Below, piece by piece: positions 36,104-44,327 of a stretch of DNA of 64,000 nt (position 1 is its first letter; the number at the start of each line of letters is the position of its first letter). The notes under the pieces are model-generated. The model saw only the letters and a program-made list of their open reading frames with translations, did no database searches and was not told where the DNA came from. The position numbers and the translations under genes were made by a program. The stretch comes from Mesorhizobium sp. B2-4-15 (GTDB lineage Bacteria; Pseudomonadota; Alphaproteobacteria; Rhizobiales; Rhizobiaceae). The stretch covers positions 124,001-188,000 of the forward strand of contig NZ_VFUZ01000007.1 in assembly GCF_006658505.1 (NCBI RefSeq), in the 5' to 3' direction.

Positions 36104-38080
36104 TCAGGCAGCGCGCTTGCGCCGGCGATCGGGTGTGATCGCTTCTTCGCTCAGTTGTGCGATCGCCTGGGCAAGGCCGAGCGATTCCTGATCGCGCGAA
36201 CCCAGGCGGCGCATGTTGACCGTCTGCTCTTCCGCCTCGCGCTTGCCGCAGACGAGGATGACCGGCACCTTGGCCAGGCTGTGCTCGCGGACTTTGTAGT
36301 TGATCTTCTCGTTGCGCAGGTCCGCTTCCGCCGACAAGCCAGCGGCCTTGAGCCTTGCCACCACTTCGGTCGCATATTGGTCGGCGTCCGACGTGATCGT
36401 TGCCACCACCACCTGCAACGGTGCGAACCACAGCGGGAAATGGCCGGAATAGTTCTCGATCAGGATGCCGAGGAAGCGCTCCATCGAACCGCAGATGGCA
36501 CGATGCACCATGACGGGCTGCTTCTTCTCCGAATCCGAGCCGATGTAGAAGGCGCCAAAGCGTTCAGGCAGGTTGAAATCGACCTGCGTCGTGCCGCACT
36601 GCCATTCGCGGCCGATGGCATCCTTCAACACATATTCGAACTTCGGCCCGTAGAAGGCGCCCTCGCCCGGATTGATCGAGGTCTTGATCCGGTTGCCGGA
36701 CCTCGTCCTGATCGTCTCCAGCACGCTGCCCATGATCGCCTCGGCATGGTCCCAGGCTTCGTCGGTGCCGACACGCTTGTCCGGCCGCGTCGACAGCTTC
36801 ACGCTGATTTCGTCGAAACCGAAATCCGCATAGGTCGACAGGATCAGGTCGTTGATGCGCAGGCACTCCGACGCCAGTTGCTCCTCCGTGCAGAAGATAT
36901 GCGCATCGTCTTGCGTGAAGCCGCGCACGCGCATCAGCCCGTGCAACGCGCCTGACGGCTCATAACGATGCACATTGCCGAATTCCGCAAGCTTTACGGG
37001 CAGATCGCGATAGGACTTCAACCCATGCTTGAAAATCTGCACATGGCCCGGGCAATTCATCGGCTTCAGCGCGAAGATGCGGTCGTCATCGGTGTCATCG
37101 CCCGCAACCGTCACCTTGAACATGGCGTCGCGATACCAGCCCCAGTGGCCTGACGTCTCCCACAGGCTCTTGTCGAGCACCTGCGGCGCGTTGACCTCCT
37201 GGTAGCCCTGTTCGTCGAGCCGGCGGCGCATGTAGTTGACCAGGTTCTGGAACATCTTCCAGCCCTTGGCGTGCCAGAAGACGACGCCTGGCCCCTCCTC
37301 CTGGAAATGGAACAGGTCCATCTCGCGGCCGAGCTTGCGATGGTCGCGCTTCTCGGCCTCCTCCAGCATCGTGTGATAGGCTTCGAGCTGCGCCTGGTCG
37401 GCCCAGGCGGTGCCGTAGATGCGCGTCAGCATCGGGTTGTTCGAGTCGCCACGCCAATAAGCGCCGGCCACCTTCATCAGCTTGAAGGCGTTGCCGATCT
37501 GACCGGTCGAGGCCATGTGCGGACCACGGCAGAGATCGAACCAGTCGCCTTGCGCATAAATCTTGAGGTCCTGGTCCTCGGGAATGGCGTCGATCAGTTC
37601 CAGCTTGTAGCGCTCGCCCTTGTCGGCAAAGATTTTCTTCGCCTTCTCGCGCGACCAGACTTCCTTGGTGAACGGTTTGTTGCGCGCGATGATCTCGCGC
37701 ATTTTCTTCTCGATCACCGGAAAATCGTCCGGGGTGAACGGCTCGTTGCGGGCGAAGTCGTAGTAGAATCCGTTCTCGATCACCGGCCCGATGGTCACCT
37801 GCGTTCCCGGCCATATCTCCTGCACGGCTTCCGCCAGCACGTGCGCGGCATCGTGACGGATGAGTTCCAGCGCACGCGGGTCCTCACGGGTGATGATCTC
37901 GACCTTGCCGGACTTGCCGAGCGGATCGCTGAGGTCGCGCACGGTGCCGTCGATGGCATAGGCGACCGCCTTCTTGGCCAGCGACTTCGAGATCGATTCG
38001 GCGAGACCGGCACCGGTCATCGCCGCGTCGTATTCGCGGACGGAGCCATCGGGAAATGTTAGGGAAACGGAATTCAGCAT
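36104..38080 (-). CDS. thrS: Threonyl-tRNA synthetase
   Basis: A 658-residue class II synthetase that charges tRNA-Thr. It has the N-terminal TGS domain ([20 protein letters not shown]), the editing domain with [17 protein letters not shown] and the catalytic core with [20 protein letters not shown] (motif 2). The zinc and motif 3 regions and a C-terminal anticodon-binding domain ([15 protein letters not shown]) follow. The length is normal. The terminator directly downstream suggests a single-gene transcript. No T-box or other leader element is evident upstream. Confidence 0.97.
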   Translation of the reverse strand: MLNSVSLTFPDGSVREYDAAMTGAGLAESISKSLAKKAVAYAIDGTVRDLSDPLGKSGKVEIITREDPRALELIRHDAAHVLAEAVQEIWPGTQVTIGPVIENGFYYDFARNEPFTPDDFPVIEKKMREIIARNKPFTKEVWSREKAKKIFADKGERYKLELIDAIPEDQDLKIYAQGDWFDLCRGPHMASTGQIGNAFKLMKVAGAYWRGDSNNPMLTRIYGTAWADQAQLEAYHTMLEEAEKRDHRKLGREMDLFHFQEEGPGVVFWHAKGWKMFQNLVNYMRRRLDEQGYQEVNAPQVLDKSLWETSGHWGWYRDAMFKVTVAGDDTDDDRIFALKPMNCPGHVQIFKHGLKSYRDLPVKLAEFGNVHRYEPSGALHGLMRVRGFTQDDAHIFCTEEQLASECLRINDLILSTYADFGFDEISVKLSTRPDKRVGTDEAWDHAEAIMGSVLETIRTRSGNRIKTSINPGEGAFYGPKFEYVLKDAIGREWQCGTTQVDFNLPERFGAFYIGSDSEKKQPVMVHRAICGSMERFLGILIENYSGHFPLWFAPLQVVVATITSDADQYATEVVARLKAAGLSAEADLRNEKINYKVREHSLAKVPVILVCGKREAEEQTVNMRRLGSRDQESLGLAQAIAQLSEEAITPDRRRKRAA

Positions 38081-38229
38081 TGAAATCTCCTATCCAGTCC
38101 CGCAAACGAGCGCGGGTGGTAAAAATGCATGTCGACAGCGGTTCGGGGCTGCGGCGTGCATCAGGTTAGCCGGAGGCGTCCGGCGGCGGCAGTCTTTTAT
38201 GAGCAGATGCCGCCGCCGTAAAGCCCGGC

Positions 38230-39048
38230 TCACTGGATCAGTTGTGGCAGGTCCTTCAGGAACGCGGCCCGTGTCGCCAACCCCTTCGGCATCTCAGTCC
38301 GTTTGGTGTCGACGACGAGCCGGGCGAACACGATCTGGCGACCATCTTTCTGCGCCCAGCCGACAAACCAGCCGAGCGAGCGCTTGTCCTTGCCACCCTC
38401 GCCGAGCCGGGTGCTGCCGGTCTTGCCCTGAACCGCCCAATCGCCAGCCTTGAAGCTCGGTATGATGGCGCGTGTCATTTCATGCGCCTTCGCCGACACC
38501 GGCATCTTGCCGGCGAGCACCTGCCGCAGGAAGGCGACCTGTTCGACCGGCGTGATCTGCAGCGAGGAGTTGACCCAGGAACGGGTGAGCCCATCATCCT
38601 TGCCGGGATTGCCGGAAACATCGCCGTTGCCATAGTTGAACCTGGATACATAACCGGCAAATTTTTCGCTGCCGAGCCGGCGCGTGATCTCGCGCGAATA
38701 CCAGAGAACCGAATCGCGTTCCCAGATCACCGGATCGACGGTCTTCTGATCCCGCTTCACCGCATTGAATTCCGGCTTGTAGTCCCAGGCCGGCGTGTGC
38801 TCGTCGCTCAGGACGCCCGCATCGTAGCCGATCAGCGAAAGCGGCACCTTGAACGTCGAGGCGGGGCTGAACCGCTGGTCGCACACTCCGTCCTGATAGA
38901 GCGTCTTGCCAGTCGCGGCGTCGGCGATCAGCGTGCATTGCACATCCCCCAGCGGCGCCGACTGCGCGCGCATCGGAAACCCCAGCAGCCAGGCCAGCAG
39001 GAACAGGACTCCAGCCAGGATAAAAGGAAGACGATCGACATTACGCAT
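38230..39048 (-). CDS. Class D beta-lactamase (OXA-type)
   Basis: A 272-residue exported serine beta-lactamase. A signal peptide ([18 protein letters not shown]) is followed by the active-site motif [18 protein letters not shown], with the acylated serine at residue 64 and Lys67. The DSVLWYS segment matches the SxV motif near residue 113, FNYGNGD is the YGN motif, and QGKTGST the KTG motif. All catalytic motifs are intact, so it is probably active. Environmental alphaproteobacteria often carry such chromosomal genes. I chose ATG 39048 because it opens the signal peptide. No mobile element is adjacent; it lies between thrS and yidD. Confidence 0.93.
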   Translation of the reverse strand: MRNVDRLPFILAGVLFLLAWLLGFPMRAQSAPLGDVQCTLIADAATGKTLYQDGVCDQRFSPASTFKVPLSLIGYDAGVLSDEHTPAWDYKPEFNAVKRDQKTVDPVIWERDSVLWYSREITRRLGSEKFAGYVSRFNYGNGDVSGNPGKDDGLTRSWVNSSLQITPVEQVAFLRQVLAGKMPVSAKAHEMTRAIIPSFKAGDWAVQGKTGSTRLGEGGKDKRSLGWFVGWAQKDGRQIVFARLVVDTKRTEMPKGLATRAAFLKDLPQLIQ

Positions 39049-39196
39049 TTTTCTGCTCGCTCCAGAAGTGGGTTGCGAGCGGCTTAGCGAGGTCTCTTGT
39101 CTCGATTTTGTCTCAAATGCGCAGTCTTTGTGCAGGCTTGCGTTAACCCTACCGGATCGTAAACGTGCGCTGCCACCCAAGGCGCGATCGGCGCAA

Positions 39197-39568
39197 TCAT
39201 GCCCGCGTTTTGCTGTGCTTGCGGCCGATCCGCCAGTAGCGCCAGGGCATGAACCAGACGTAGCGATCGGCGAGCACTTCCGGCACCAGGTCGATCCCGT
39301 GCGTGCCGAATGGCCCGCAGCGCAGCACGCGGAAAAGTCCCATCCAGCCGCCGGCCCACAGGCCATGCCGGGCTATCGCCTCATGCGCGTATTCGGAACA
39401 GGTCGGCAGATGCCGGCAGGAATTGCCGATAAAGCCGGACAGCGTCAGCTGGTAGAGCCGCACGAGCGACGTGCCGAGGAGGCGACCGGGCGTCTTGCGC
39501 CACGGTCCGGGCCAGTTGCGGCCATGCCTTGCCGGTCCGGCGCTATGTGCATGCCCATGCGGATCCAC
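39197..39568 (-). CDS. yidD: Membrane protein insertion efficiency factor YidD
   Basis: A 123-residue YidD-family protein that assists membrane insertion by YidC. The diagnostic stretch is [20 protein letters not shown], followed by [11 protein letters not shown] and [20 protein letters not shown], with its conserved cysteines. Many relatives are about 80-120 residues, so the N-terminal 30 residues before [13 protein letters not shown] may be partly spurious. It lies on the minus strand between the beta-lactamase and a probably decayed small gene; in relatives it often sits near an IscU-like gene, which is here about 2 kb upstream. Confidence 0.88.
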   Translation of the reverse strand: MDPHGHAHSAGPARHGRNWPGPWRKTPGRLLGTSLVRLYQLTLSGFIGNSCRHLPTCSEYAHEAIARHGLWAGGWMGLFRVLRCGPFGTHGIDLVPEVLADRYVWFMPWRYWRIGRKHSKTRA

Positions 39569-39652
39569 CGCTGTTCTCCGTATCGCATTTCCACGCGATA
39601 GATGTGGGCTTCGTCGCGAGAACGCAATCCCCGCCCCCTATCCGCCGTGCTG

Positions 39653-39811
39653 TCATGGGCGGGAACGGCGACACGGCTGTCTGTCGACCGGAGGTGTCCA
39701 TCGCTCAGGGCTGGCAGGCTCTTCGCGGCGCCGTGCACCGGGTCTTTCGTCACGCCACTGAAACGTCGCGATCCGCATGACATCGCCGAAGATGTTCAGG
39801 AACTGGATCAT
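39653..39811 (-). pseudogene. Small ORF with strong ribosome site; possible frameshifted DUF1127 gene
   Basis: A 52-codon frame starts at ATG 39811, preceded by AAAGGAG seven bases upstream, one of the best ribosome sites in the window. It reads MIQFLNIFGDVMRIATFQW and then turns basic and proline-rich. In a neighbouring frame from about 39735 onward the DNA reads SLPALSDGHLRSTDSRVA, which resembles the ALSDRELRDIG tail of DUF1127 proteins. DUF1127 genes are commonly divergent from GcvA-like LysR genes, as here. I infer a DUF1127 gene broken by a frameshift, but an intact unrelated micro-protein is possible. Confidence 0.4.
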
Positions 39812-39896
39812 GGTCGTATCTCCTTTGACACGATTAGACCGCCGCTGGCCTTGGCCTTCAAACGAGTATAATTTCCACTTCGGATAATCCTGGGTT

Positions 39897-40820
39897 ATGC
39901 GAATGAAGCGCGGACGCCTGCCTTTGACGGCATTGCGGAGTTTCGAGGCGGCGGGACGGCACCTGAGCTTCAGCCGGGCCGCGGAGGAGCTTTTCGTCTC
40001 GCAAGCGGCGATCAGCCGGCAGATCCGCGAGCTCGAAACTTTTTTGCGCCAGCCCTTGTTCGAGCGTCACCATCGCCGCGTCGAACTGACGGATGCGGGC
40101 CGCCGGCTGCTGGGTCAGCTGGTCAGAAGTTTCGACGCCATGGATCGGCTGCTCGGGGAATTGGTGGCGGCCCCGGTGCAGTCCGTGGTTCGCGTCAGTG
40201 TCGAGCCGTCCCTTGCATCCGTGTGGCTGGTACCCAGGCTCAACCGGTTTCGCCAATTGCGGCCCGATATCGACGTCTCGCTCGAAGTCGATCCAAGGCT
40301 GATCGAGTTTCGCGGCGATCAGCCGGAGCTTGCCTTGCGCTTCAGCGCGCAGGCCACCTCGTGGCCGCGTGCCGAGGCCGAACGGCTTGCCTCGACGGTC
40401 GATTCCCCGGTTCTGTCGCCGGCCCTACTCGCCTCGGGCCCTCCCCTGGAGGAGCCGATCGACCTTGCCCGCTACACGCTTTTGCACGAGGAAAATCGTC
40501 AGGGTTGGGCGCGCTGGTTCGAAGCGGCCGGCGTACCGCCCGACGCCATACCGGCGCGCGGCCCGATGCTGGCGGATGCGTCGCTGTCGAAGCAGGCTGC
40601 CCTGCTCGGACATGGCGTGGCGCTTGGTGACCTCCTGCAGATCAGCGAGGAGATTGCGTCCGGGACGCTGGTCAAGCCGTTCGATATCGACGTCGCATCC
40701 GGCGCCTACTGGCTGGTGGCCCGGAGCTTGAGAAATCTGCCGGAGCCGGCCAAGGCTTTTGCCGATTGGGTGAGAAGTGAGTTCGCGGACAGCAGACGAG
40801 CGCTGGGAGCAAACGCCTGA
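39897..40820 (+). CDS. LysR-family transcriptional regulator (GcvA-like)
   Basis: A 307-residue LysR regulator. The N-terminal winged helix reads PLTALRSFEAAGRHLSFSRA and VSQAAISRQIRELETFLRQP, followed by LFERHHRRVELTDAGRRLLG. The remainder is a periplasmic-binding-like effector domain typical of the GcvA branch. The effector is unknown. It is divergent from the probably decayed small gene at 39653, with 85 bases between the starts, the expected layout for a regulator and its target. ATG 39897 or 39903 could serve; neither has a strong ribosome site, which is usual for autoregulated LysR genes. Confidence 0.92.
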   Translation: MRMKRGRLPLTALRSFEAAGRHLSFSRAAEELFVSQAAISRQIRELETFLRQPLFERHHRRVELTDAGRRLLGQLVRSFDAMDRLLGELVAAPVQSVVRVSVEPSLASVWLVPRLNRFRQLRPDIDVSLEVDPRLIEFRGDQPELALRFSAQATSWPRAEAERLASTVDSPVLSPALLASGPPLEEPIDLARYTLLHEENRQGWARWFEAAGVPPDAIPARGPMLADASLSKQAALLGHGVALGDLLQISEEIASGTLVKPFDIDVASGAYWLVARSLRNLPEPAKAFADWVRSEFADSRRALGANA

Positions 40821-40839
40821 GGCGCGTGCACTGCTCCGG

Positions 40840-41301
40840 CTAATCTGGCTTCTTGCGATATTTCTCCAGGAGTTTTTCGAGATCCTTCTCATCGACCCCC
40901 AAGGGCTGATCCGACGTGTCCTCTGCCGGGTTGAAAGTGAGGATGACATCGCGCCACAGATCGTAGTGCGCCGCATAGGGCGTCAGGCCGGGAAACGGCG
41001 CGCAGCGGGTGATTGCCCTGGCGGCCGCCTCGGCTACTTTGTCCGGCTGTGACGTGACAGGACCGAGGACTTTTGGCGGGCCGGCGAGCGAACCGTCCTT
41101 GTTCAACCTGATCTGGACGCGCGCAATGCTGTGGGTGTTTGCAGGCTGGTTCCAACAGGGCTGGATGGCCTTCATGAGATAGTCGCCGACATCGCGCTGA
41201 ACGTCCGCCCTGCCCACTCCGCCGCTCGACGCAAATACGACGACAAGGCTCCAGGCAAATAGCAGCCCACGGCAAGTCAGGTCGCGAATTCCCAAGCTCA
41301 A
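40840..41301 (-). CDS. Exported protein with TonB/TolA C-terminal-like domain
   Basis: A 153-residue protein with an N-terminal signal ([20 protein letters not shown]). The core resembles a TonB or TolA C-terminal domain: [40 protein letters not shown] and [20 protein letters not shown]. The two cysteines may pair in the periplasm. The start is TTG 41301, overlapping the stop of the IscU-like gene by two bases; no better start precedes the signal peptide. No energising partners (ExbB/ExbD) are nearby, so an envelope-integrity role is only a guess. Confidence 0.75.
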   Translation of the reverse strand: MSLGIRDLTCRGLLFAWSLVVVFASSGGVGRADVQRDVGDYLMKAIQPCWNQPANTHSIARVQIRLNKDGSLAGPPKVLGPVTSQPDKVAEAAARAITRCAPFPGLTPYAAHYDLWRDVILTFNPAEDTSDQPLGVDEKDLEKLLEKYRKKPD

Positions 41302-41744
41302 GCCGCCTGCTCGGCGCGCTTCTTTTCGATCTGACCGATCGCGTCGACCACGGCGTCGAAGGTCAGCATGGTCGAGGCATGCCGCGCCTTGTAGTCGCGC
41401 ACCGGCTCCAGATATTTGAGGTCGGCGAAGCGCCCCTCCGGCGGTTCGCCGTTTTCCTTCAGCATCTTCAGCATCGTATCGCGCACCGCGCGCAACTCCT
41501 CGGCACTCGCGCCGACGACATGCTGCGCCATGATCGAGGACGACGCCTGGCCAAGTGCGCAGGCCTTCACGTCATGGGCGAAGTCTGTAACCACGCCGTC
41601 CGCCATCTTGAGGTCGACGGTGACCGTCGAACCGCACAGCTTGGAATGCGCCTTTGCGGTTGCGTCAGGATGATCGAGCCGGCCGATGCGGGCGATGTTT
41701 CCGGCAAAACCGAGAATTTTCGCGTTGTAGACGTCGTTGATCAT
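41298..41744 (-). CDS. IscU/NifU-like iron-sulfur scaffold protein
   Basis: A 148-residue member of the IscU/SufU/NifU-N fold. It begins [20 protein letters not shown] and has two of the three conserved cysteines: [12 protein letters not shown] and [18 protein letters not shown]. The region of the third, normally K/R-C-A/x-L near the C-terminus, reads [15 protein letters not shown], with a histidine in place of cysteine. In rhizobia such genes often lie near folE and yidD, as here. The protein probably binds or carries iron or a cluster but may not act as a standard scaffold. It is divergent from folE. Confidence 0.85.
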   Translation of the reverse strand: MINDVYNAKILGFAGNIARIGRLDHPDATAKAHSKLCGSTVTVDLKMADGVVTDFAHDVKACALGQASSSIMAQHVVGASAEELRAVRDTMLKMLKENGEPPEGRFADLKYLEPVRDYKARHASTMLTFDAVVDAIGQIEKKRAEQAA

Positions 41745-41819
41745 TATTTTCCAATCCGTCGCCGCCCAGCGAACAGCGATTGCCGCTGCCGCGTCTTCCT
41801 TTCGCTCGCTACGGTCTTA

Positions 41820-41825
41820 TATAAT
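41820..41825 (+). promoter_or_regulatory. Candidate -10 box for folE
   Basis: A perfect TATAAT stands out in GC-rich DNA 160 bases ahead of the folE start. A weak TTCGCT-like -35 lies near the expected distance. The long leader between this box and folE contains the short hairpin at 41948-41967. Confidence 0.4.
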
Positions 41826-41947
41826 GCTGGCAATCCGGTAACGACAAGGCGACGAACGCCGCTGTCCTGGCCGGGAAGTTCACGCCGCTTACGGGGCTGG
41901 AAACGGGGCGAGTTTCCGACACCGAAAGGTCGTGGTCCGTTCAACTC

Positions 41948-41967
41948 GTTCCTCCTGAGAGAGGAAC
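41948..41967 (+). promoter_or_regulatory. Short hairpin in the folE leader
   Basis: GTTCCTC and GAGGAAC form a perfect 7-bp stem with a six-base loop 18 bases before the folE ATG, just upstream of the ribosome site GGGAGACG. It could affect translation, but the stem is short and no switch is proven. Confidence 0.3.
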
Positions 41968-41984
41968 TACGGGAGACGCCTTTT

Positions 41985-42620
41985 ATGGATGCCGTCATCA
42001 AGAAACTCATGCCTCAGTCCGCCTACATGGAAAAACCGGTCACCGACCGGCCAAGCGAAGCCGAGGTCGAGGCCGCCGTTCGCACTTTGCTGCGCTGGAC
42101 CGGCGACAATCCGAACCGCGAGGGGCTGATCGACACGCCCAAACGCGTGGCCAAGGCCTTCCGCGAGATGTTCGGCGGCTACGACATGTGCCCGGCGGAG
42201 GAACTCGGCCGCACGTTCGAGGAAGTCGCCGGCTATGATGACCTCGTCATCGTAAAGGATATCCAGTTCCATTCGCATTGCGAGCACCACATGGTGCCGA
42301 TCATCGGCAAGGCGCATGTCGGCTATCTGCCGGATGGCAAGGTCGTCGGCCTGTCGAAGATCGCGCGCGTCGTCGATATCTTTGCCCATCGCCTGCAGAC
42401 GCAGGAAGCGCTGACCGCGCAGATCGCCGGCGTTATCCAGGATGTGCTCAACCCTCGCGGCGTCGCCGTCATGATCGAGGCGGAGCACATGTGCATGGCC
42501 ATGCGCGGCATCCGCAAGCAGGGCTCCACCACACTCACCTCCACCTTCACCGGCGTCTTCAAGGACACGCCCGAGGAGCAGGTTCGTTTTGTCACCATGG
42601 TGCGTGGCGGCGGGGCATAA
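41985..42620 (+). CDS. folE: GTP cyclohydrolase I
   Basis: A 211-residue enzyme that converts GTP to dihydroneopterin triphosphate, the first step of folate synthesis. Zinc and catalytic residues are in [19 protein letters not shown] (Cys99, His102) and in [17 protein letters not shown] (Cys170). It also has [17 protein letters not shown] and [23 protein letters not shown] 41985 follows GGGAGACGCC; the frame is open for 200 codons further upstream but without family sequence. hisI follows after about 90 bases that contain a palindromic repeat. Confidence 0.96.
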   Translation: MDAVIKKLMPQSAYMEKPVTDRPSEAEVEAAVRTLLRWTGDNPNREGLIDTPKRVAKAFREMFGGYDMCPAEELGRTFEEVAGYDDLVIVKDIQFHSHCEHHMVPIIGKAHVGYLPDGKVVGLSKIARVVDIFAHRLQTQEALTAQIAGVIQDVLNPRGVAVMIEAEHMCMAMRGIRKQGSTTLTSTFTGVFKDTPEEQVRFVTMVRGGGA

Positions 42621-42640
42621 CGCCTAGGCCGATATCGCTA

Positions 42641-42690
42641 GACCATGATCCCGAAACGTGGGAACCGGTTTTCCGGATAAGATCATGGTC
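42641..42690. repeat. Second palindromic element family, between folE and hisI
   Basis: GACCATGATC and GATCATGGTC are perfect 10-bp arms around a core with CGTGGGAACCGGTTTTCCGG. It is a different family from the GCAATTCC elements, though both contain a GGTTTTCCG core. Such palindromes are scattered in Mesorhizobium-type genomes. An ATG within its right arm (42685) is in frame with hisI, so the element may contribute the first codons of that gene. Confidence 0.8.
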
Positions 42691-42711
42691 AAACAGGAAA
42701 ATACATCGGTG

Positions 42712-43167
42712 ATGTCGGCACTGGAATTTCCGAAAGCTTCGTCAGACAAGAAGGCCTTGGAAGAAGGCGCGGTGTTTTCACCGCGCTTCGACACTGCCGG
42801 CCTTGTGACCGTCGTCGTCACCGATGCCGAAGACGGGATGCTGCTGATGGTCGCGCACATGAACGCACAGGCATTGGCGCTGACCCTGGAGAGTGGCGTC
42901 GCCCACTACTGGTCGCGCTCGCGCAATGCGCTTTGGAAAAAGGGCGAAACCTCGGGCAATTTCCAGCATGTCATCGAGATGCGCACCGACTGCGACCAGG
43001 ATGCATTGTGGCTCCGCGTGAAAGTGTTGGGCCACGACGCAACCTGTCACACCGGCCGGCGTTCATGCTTTTATCGGACGGTGGGGCTGGTCGACGGTAA
43101 GGGGACGCTTGCCGACGACGGCAGCAAGCCGCTGTTCGATGCGCAAACCACGTATCGAAAGACCTGA
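42712..43167 (+). CDS. hisI: Phosphoribosyl-AMP cyclohydrolase
   Basis: A 151-residue enzyme of histidine biosynthesis that opens the purine ring of PR-AMP. It shows [39 protein letters not shown], and the zinc cysteines in [15 protein letters not shown] and [17 protein letters not shown] chose ATG 42712 (MSALEFP); ATG 42685 inside the palindrome is in frame and would add nine residues, and AGGAAAA between the two starts supports the later one. It lies downstream of folE, as often in rhizobia. Confidence 0.94.
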   Translation: MSALEFPKASSDKKALEEGAVFSPRFDTAGLVTVVVTDAEDGMLLMVAHMNAQALALTLESGVAHYWSRSRNALWKKGETSGNFQHVIEMRTDCDQDALWLRVKVLGHDATCHTGRRSCFYRTVGLVDGKGTLADDGSKPLFDAQTTYRKT

Positions 43168-43254
43168 GCTTGAACCTTCTGCCTCATACCAACCACACAG
43201 ATTCATCCTTTCGATACGGCCCGTCCGTATATTAGCCTTGGGACAAGGGAGATC

Positions 43255-44229
43255 ATGATGCTCGAGTGGGCGTCATTGCGGAACAGACCAGACGTCAGGG
43301 AGGCCAACGGCCTGTCCTCTCCCGGCGGCGCATCCGAAACGAAATCTCCCAGGAAAACAGGAATTTCGCTCGCCCTGGGCGGTGGCTGCGCCAGAGGCTG
43401 GGCCCATATCGGCGTGCTGCGCGCGCTCGATGAGGCGGGCATCGAAGTCTCGATGATCGCCGGCACCTCGATCGGCGCGCTGGTCGGCGGCTGTTATCTC
43501 GCCGGCAAACTGGATGAGCTGGAAGAGTTCGCCCGCAGCCTCACCAGGCGGCGCATCTTCGGCCTGCTCGATCTCAATCTGCGCGGCAGCGGCCTCTTCG
43601 GCGGCATGAAGCTGGACGCACGTCTGCGTGAGCATGTGGCGGGTGTCCGGTTCGAAGACCTGCCCAAGCCATTCGTCTGTGTCACATCGGAAATCCGCAC
43701 CGGCCACGAAATCTGGCTGTCGAGCGGCTCGCTGATCACGGCCATGCGCGCATCCTATGCACTGCCTGGCGTGTTCGAGCCGGTGAATTGCAACGGCCGT
43801 GTGCTGGTCGACGGAGCGTTGGTCAATCCGGTGCCGGTATCGGTCTGCCGCGCCTACGAGCAGCCTCTCGTCGTCGCGGTCAACCTGCATTACGATTTGT
43901 TCGGCCGCGCCGCTGTCATAAAGCACAGTGCCGGCGAATTGGTCATCGAGAAGGACGCGCCGCGCGCCGGTCAATTCGATCCTGAGCATCAGTCGCATCA
44001 GACGCGCCTCGGCATCACGGGCGTCATGGTCGAGGCCTTCAACATCATCCAGGACCGCATCTCGCGCGCCAGGCTTGCCGGCGATCCGCCTGACATGTCG
44101 CTGCAGCCCAAGCTCAGCCATATCGGCCTCACCGAATTCCATCGCGCCGACGAGGCGATCCAACTCGGCTACCAGGCGACCATGGCGCAGATCGGCGAAC
44201 TGACCCGGCTGCAGTCGGTTCTGGCCTAG
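43255..44229 (+). CDS. Patatin-like phospholipase family protein (RssA-like)
   Basis: A 324-residue patatin domain protein. It has the oxyanion-hole loop ALGGGCARGWAHIG, the nucleophile motif IAGTSIGALVGG and the catalytic aspartate in VLVDGALVNPVPVS. These mark a cytosolic serine-aspartate hydrolase of the RssA branch. Its lipid substrate is unknown. GGGAGATC precedes the two adjacent ATG codons at 43255 and 43258. A possible promoter lies in the 87-base gap after hisI. Confidence 0.9.
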   Translation: MMLEWASLRNRPDVREANGLSSPGGASETKSPRKTGISLALGGGCARGWAHIGVLRALDEAGIEVSMIAGTSIGALVGGCYLAGKLDELEEFARSLTRRRIFGLLDLNLRGSGLFGGMKLDARLREHVAGVRFEDLPKPFVCVTSEIRTGHEIWLSSGSLITAMRASYALPGVFEPVNCNGRVLVDGALVNPVPVSVCRAYEQPLVVAVNLHYDLFGRAAVIKHSAGELVIEKDAPRAGQFDPEHQSHQTRLGITGVMVEAFNIIQDRISRARLAGDPPDMSLQPKLSHIGLTEFHRADEAIQLGYQATMAQIGELTRLQSVLA

Positions 44230-44327
44230 AGTTATCCCTTCGAGATGCCTGCTATGCCGTTCAATGTTGACGGAGGGTGACGCTGCTTTGCTATGCATTG
44301 GCCAGCTGAGTTCCGCGGCTCGGGCGG

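Noticed and set aside
41379..42620. 413-codon version of folE
   Set aside because: The first 200 codons run antisense to the IscU-like gene and lack GTP cyclohydrolase sequence; the ribosome site supports 41985.
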